NCBI RefSeq assembly: GCF_037042905.1
Contig: NC_087257.1
Location: 24,387,001 to 24,451,000, forward strand
Direction of reading: 5' to 3'
Source: Lytechinus pictus
Lineage: Eukaryota > Echinodermata > Echinoidea > Temnopleuroida > Toxopneustidae
DNA: 64,000 bases
The translations under genes were made by a program, and so were the position numbers. The notes below the pieces were generated by a model that made no database searches, had not been told where the DNA came from, and saw nothing but the letters and a program-made list of their open reading frames with translations. Numbering within the stretch: the first letter of the stretch is position 1; the number at the start of each line of letters is the position of its first letter. This document shows, piece by piece, positions 59,612 to 64,000 of this stretch.

Positions 59612-62284
59612 GTGGTGAACATGGGTCCGGTCCAGCCTCCTCAGCGGAAGGGCCGCTTGCCCATGTATGCCCACCCATCCTTCGGTGAACTTCAAAACAA
59701 ATTCGATGAGTTGGAACAAGTCGGTGTGTTTGCCCGCCCAGAGGATGTGGGCATTACTGTAGAGTACCTCAATCCTTCTTTCTTGGTAAAGAAACCCAAT
59801 GGTGGTTTTAGACTCGTAACAGCCTTTGCCGATGTTGGACGTTACTCCAAACCACAACCATCCCTTTTACCTGACGTTGACTCGACCCTTCGGTATATTG
59901 GTCAATGGCGGTACCTTATTACCTCAGACCTTATCAGTGCCTTTTATCAGATCCCCCTTGCAAAGGCCTCAATGAAATATTGTGGCGTGGCAACCCCATT
60001 TCGCGGAGTAAGGGTATACACTAGGTCAGCAATGGGAATGCCTGGATCAGAGACAGCCCTTGAGGAGCTGATGTGCCGTGTCCTTGGTGATTTGTTACAC
60101 GAAGGTGTGGTTGTCAAATTGGCCGATGACTTGTTCTGTGGGGGGAATACCCCCAATGAGCTCTTGGATAATTGGACTCGTGTCTTACATGCTCTCCGTT
60201 CTGCTGGACTTCGCCTTTCCCCTAAGAAGACAGTCGTTTGCCCCAAATCAACTGGCGTTCTTGGTTGGATCTGGTCTCAGGGCACTCTTCGCTCTAGCCC
60301 ACACCGTGTCGCGTCCCTGGCCTCTTGTGACCTACCCAAGACTGTCAAGGGTTTGAGATCATTCATTGGTGCCTACAAGATGATTTCACGAGTTGTTCCT
60401 CATTGTGCTGTGTTGCTCAGCCCCTTAGATGCTGTTGTTGCTGGCCGTTCTTCTTCTGACCGCATTGACTGGTCTGATGACTTACGGGATGCCTTTCAAG
60501 CTTGTCGAGATGCCCTATCCTCTCCTCGTACAATTACACTCCCCCATCCATCTGATCAGATTTGGATCGTCACGGATGGCGCTGTCCGGAACCATGGAAT
60601 TGGCTCTACGATGTACGTTACCAGGGCTGGCAAGCCTCATCTGGCTGGATTTTACAGTGCAAAACTGCGCGGGCGGCAGATCACATGGTTACCCTGTGAA
60701 GTCGAAGCCCTGTCTATCTCGGCTGCTTGCACTCATTTCGGCCCATATATGGTTCAATCCCGTCACCGCTCATGTATTCTCACAGATAGCAAACCCTGTG
60801 TCCAAGCCTTTGAGAAGTTGTGTCGTGGTGTGTTCTCTGCAAGTCCTCGGGTGTATACCTTCCTCTCCAATGTCAGTAGGTATCAGTGTTCCATCCAGCA
60901 CCTGGCTGGTGCTGTTAACGTCCCATCTGACTTTGCTAGTCGTAATGCTGCTCCTTGTGCTGATTCCTCGTGTCAGATTTGCTTGTTCCTCCACACAACC
61001 GAAGATTCCGTCGTCCATCGGATCACATCGAGTGAAGTCCTTGCTGGCCGAGAGAAACTCCCCTTCACGTCACGGTCTGCCTGGCACAGCATCCAGACTG
61101 AATGTTCTGATCTTCGACGCACACATGCCCACCTCCATCAGGGGACACGTCCATCCAAGAAGTTGACTGACATCAAGGATGTCAAGCGGTATCTTTGTGG
61201 TGCCACAATAGCACGTGATGGTCTCCTTGTGGTGCGTAGAGAATTTCCCCTCCTTTCCCCACGTGAATGCGTTATCGTGCCTCGAAACGTCCTTGCTGGT
61301 ATCCTCACATCCATTCACCTCCAACTTGATCACCCAACACAGAGTCAGCTCAAATCTGCTGTCAACAGGCACTTCTTCGCCCTGGATATGGATCACGCCA
61401 TCAAGCAGGTCACTGATCGATGCCACCAGTGTGCTTCACTCCGCACTGCTTCCTCTCCAATGGCTGCTCAGTCCTCTGGTGATCCCCCTGAAGTTGTCGG
61501 TGTTAACTTCGCAGCAGATGTTCTTAAGCGGGCAAAGCAGTTGATCCTTGTGCTCCGTGAATCTGTATCCGCATACACTGCTACTTGCCTAATTGCCGAT
61601 GAGCGCCGGGATACTCTTCATGAAGCTCTGATTCGTCTATGTGTTGAGCTTCATCTACTCGATGGCCCCCATGCTGCCCCTGGTTTTTCCTCCTTACGTG
61701 ATGACCACCAGCTTGCTTCGCTTGGCATATTTATTGAGCTCGGCCGCCCCAAGAATGCCAATAAGAACCCGGTTGCTGAGAAGGCCATACGCAAGCTTGA
61801 GGACGAGCTGCTCCACCATGCTCCTCGCGGCGAGCCCCTCTCTCCTTTGACGTTGTCTCTGGCCACGGCCGGCCTAAACAGCTGTCTTCGTTAGCGAGGC
61901 CTGTCAGCGCGTGAGATATGGACTCAACGCGACCAGTTCTCCCATGCCCAGATTCCCATTTCTGACGAAGAACTCATCGCCAGCCAGCATCACCAGCATA
62001 TGGCTAACCACCCCCACAGTGAACGTGCAAAGGCCCCGTCCGGCCTCCTTCCGGGTGAAGTTGGCATTGAGGTCGGCGACCTTGTCTATCTTCGTGGTGA
62101 TCGCACCAAGTCTCAGGCGCGCCCTCGCTACCTTGTCGGCTCTGTTGACGGTGCATTGTGCAATATCAGGAAGTTTGTTGGCTCCCAGCTCCGTGACTCA
62201 TCTTATCGTGTGAAGACATCAGACTGTCTGAAGGTGCCTGGTTTCCCTGCCCGGCCTCAATCGGACCCCGTGGATCCCCAATAG
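59612..62284 (+). pseudogene. pol: Ty3/gypsy-like pol: RT, RNase H and integrase, with internal stop
   Basis: The 760-codon open frame ends at an in-frame TAG (61,892-61,894). The same frame then continues open to 62,284. Domains: RT with first catalytic Asp in [11 protein letters not shown] (about residue 105) and the polymerase box as LADD (about 170) where most Ty3/gypsy elements have YxDD; the connection IGAYKMISR; RNase H starting VTDGA (about 320) with the later SDFASRN; integrase zinc finger (His/His then CHQC, about 570-610); integrase core Asp near 633 and Glu in AEKAIRK near 723; and a C-terminal GDLVYLRGDR stretch behind the stop. The RT-RNase H-integrase order fits Ty3/gypsy. With gag and protease frames broken as well, the element is defective. 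Confidence 0.85.
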
Positions 62285-62469
62285 AGCGACGATGATGAGG
62301 TTATCACTGCTTCTCCACCTAATGCCACCCAGCCGGATCCCCCTCCCCCGGTCCCTCCTGTTTTGTCGACCCCTTTGTGTGACGGCGCTCCCCCCTCCCA
62401 CCCAATAGCCCCCCTGTCCTGCAACGCCCCCAGCGTCGTCGACGCATGCCAGCGGTAACCCGACACATG

Positions 62470-62880
62470 CTCCGGCGACGATAGCTCCGGTGACAAATGC
62501 TCCCCAAAATGTGACATTTGCTCCTCGACATTTGCTCCTCGACATTTGCTCCGCCGACATTTGCTCCGCCGATATTTGCTCCGCCGATTGTTGCTCCGCC
62601 GACAGTTGCTCCACCGACAATTGCTCCGCCGACAGTTGCTCCGCCGACAGTTGCTCCGCATGTAGGGACAAATGCTCCGCCGACAATTGCTCCACATGTA
62701 GTGACAAATGCTCCGCCAATAATTGCTCCGTCCACAATTGCTCCATCGACAGTTTTAAACAAATAAATATAAGACCTAAATAAGATACCTGCCACAAATG
62801 CTCCTCGAATAACAATTGCTCTGCTCACGATTGCTCTACCGACAGTTACTAGGCCTAAAGGAAGACAAGACACTTGCTCC
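62470..62880. repeat. 15-bp minisatellite behind the integrase
   Basis: About 18 units of a 15-mer like gacatttgctccgcc (variants gacagttgctccgcc, gacaattgctccacc) run from about 62,505 to 62,755, with scattered degenerate units to 62,880. Because 15 is a multiple of three, all frames stay open on both strands and give pentapeptide-repeat ORFs; none is credited as a gene. Two interruptions share catgtag.gacaaatgctccgcc. Confidence 0.85.
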
Positions 62881-63559
62881 AACGAAAATATTTGTTACAT
62901 CCTTTTGTGTTACATCCTTTTAGTATTGTTTTGTTTTACCATTCATGTTGTTGTGCCACTTTATACCCTATATAGGCCTATATATCGGCTGACAATGTTA
63001 ATTTTAATATACAAATATCAAAACATCTAGCTCGGTTCTTACGGCTCGGCTCTTCGATAGAATAAAATAGCTTGTCTTTAAGTGCTCGTAAAGTGCATGC
63101 ATAAATTTGTATATACCCTACGAAAGTAGTCTAATGTTTATCGAGTTATACTTGAATCAGCTGGCATCGTAGACCAATGTAAGAAACAGAGAAACTAGCT
63201 ATTTGCTTCTTGGTCCCTAGTCCTCTAGGCAAACTCTTATGAACTAAAAATCCATTTAGGAGGATGAAGTTAAAACTGGCGTACCGATTGCTAATTTACA
63301 CCAATCTACCCCTCTTTGGTCTTGAAAAGAAACCACAACCTCTGCATTGCATATTTTGAGCGAAGTTTGCAAGTACATGTATAGGCCTACTATGAATTCG
63401 ATTTAAGCCTTAACTGTCATGGCGAAAATTATCTAAATAATCATCGCTTCCGAGGCGATTTGGATATACTAGATCTGCTTATTATTTTTCGTTCGTTTTT
63501 AATAGCTGGAAAGCCTTGAATTTCCTCTGTGTTGTTCCCTCTCTTCTGTGCTTTATTCA
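62881..63559. other. Non-coding, no feature recognised
   Basis: AT-rich sequence. No match to the putative 5' LTR at 57,292, no exon and no terminal repeats were seen. Confidence 0.5.
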
Positions 63560-63714
63560 CAGGGGTCGCGGAAACGGGGGCTTCGGCCCCCCACTTTTTC
63601 CCAAAACCGTGTACAAAAACGTAAAAATGACCATATGATTGTGATTTTTTGCATGGTCAGCCCCCCCTGATGGCTCTGCCCCCGCCCCCCTTCGAAAACC
63701 GTTCCGCTCCCCTG
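63560..63714. mobile_element. Short hAT-like MITE
   Basis: The ends caggggtcgcggaaacgg and ccgttccgctcccctg are inverted, with attca on both sides. The CAGGGG terminus is typical of hAT elements. The interior is C-rich. 155 bp, no coding sequence. Confidence 0.65.
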
Positions 63715-64000
63715 ATTCATCAGCAGTCATCCCCCACCCATAATAGAAATCAACACCCATGTTTCAAGTTTCTAGTTTATTTTATTGATTCCATATCTGA
63801 ACATAGAGGATTGATAAAGAAATATTTTTTTTTCGCAAATGATAAAACAAAGAGTTACATTGAGAAAGGAAAACCCTTTTTTGTAAACGAACAAAATACC
63901 CAATGAAAAAAAAAACATAATGGAAAAAAATAACTATATGCTGTCAAAACCCGTTACTATTGGCCAACCATTATTGTACTGCTCACTGATTACTCCCCCT
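63715..64000. other. Non-coding window end
   Basis: AT-rich with A runs near 63,905-63,930. Nothing recognised. Confidence 0.4.

Noticed and set aside
62490-62815. Repetitive ORFs on both strands
   Set aside because: 15-bp repeats keep every frame open; no independent sign of coding.
62881-64000. Search for the 3' LTR of the pol-bearing element
   Set aside because: No match to 57,292-57,479 was visible; the element is either 3'-truncated or the 5' LTR call is wrong.

Overview
The window is animal nuclear DNA. Coding exons are interrupted by GT-AG introns, the background is AT-rich, and MITEs, tRNA-derived SINEs, microsatellites and LTR retroelements are dense. The kinase type, the lineage-specific receptor expansion and the repeat styles suggest a marine deuterostome, most likely an echinoderm such as a sea urchin. 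That placement is inference; no species can be named from the sequence.

Layout. (1) 1-19,479: no recognisable coding exon. It holds SINEs (461-765, 15,666-15,860), a 62-bp minisatellite and several non-autonomous DNA transposons with readable terminal inverted repeats (TIRs). (2) 19,480-21,713: the last three coding exons of a DAP-kinase-family gene of DRAK/STK17 type. They cover the C-lobe and an acidic tail; the N-lobe exons were not found and probably lie to the left of the window. (3) 21,714-28,570: non-coding, with a homopurine tract and a GAT/GGT microsatellite. (4) 28,570-57,290: a tandem array of class-A-like GPCR genes with one two-exon design (exon 1 of exactly 210 nt = TM1-TM2, exon 2 = TM3-TM7). 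Copies 1, 3, 5 and 6 are intact, copy 2 has lost most of TM3 and its normal splice acceptor, and copy 4 is an exon-1 relic. Each unit carries an upstream module with a conserved GTAAGT-like donor and a SINE. Between copies 1, 2, 3 and 4 this module is present in inverted orientation, with one breakpoint inside the SINE. (5) 36,211-40,509: a young non-autonomous LTR retrotransposon inserted just behind copy 2. It has 108-bp LTRs, a tRNA-Leu-like primer site and one 649-codon ORF whose N-terminus is Gag-like; it has no pol. (6) 47,725-51,021: a foldback element split by a 2.2-kb hAT-like element packed with CpG-rich repeats. (7) about 57,292-62,284: a decayed Ty3/gypsy-like retroelement with gag, zinc knuckle, protease, RT, RNase H and integrase in broken frames, followed by a 15-bp minisatellite. 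(8) 62,880-64,000: non-coding with one small hAT-like MITE.

The most unusual content is the receptor array. Its history of unit duplication, inverted duplication of a putative 5' module, deletion and retroelement insertion can be read directly. The intact paralogs encode receptors with altered DRY, CWxP and NPxxY motifs. The second item is the Gag-fusion LTR element, which shares a Gag domain with the pol-bearing element about 20 kb away.
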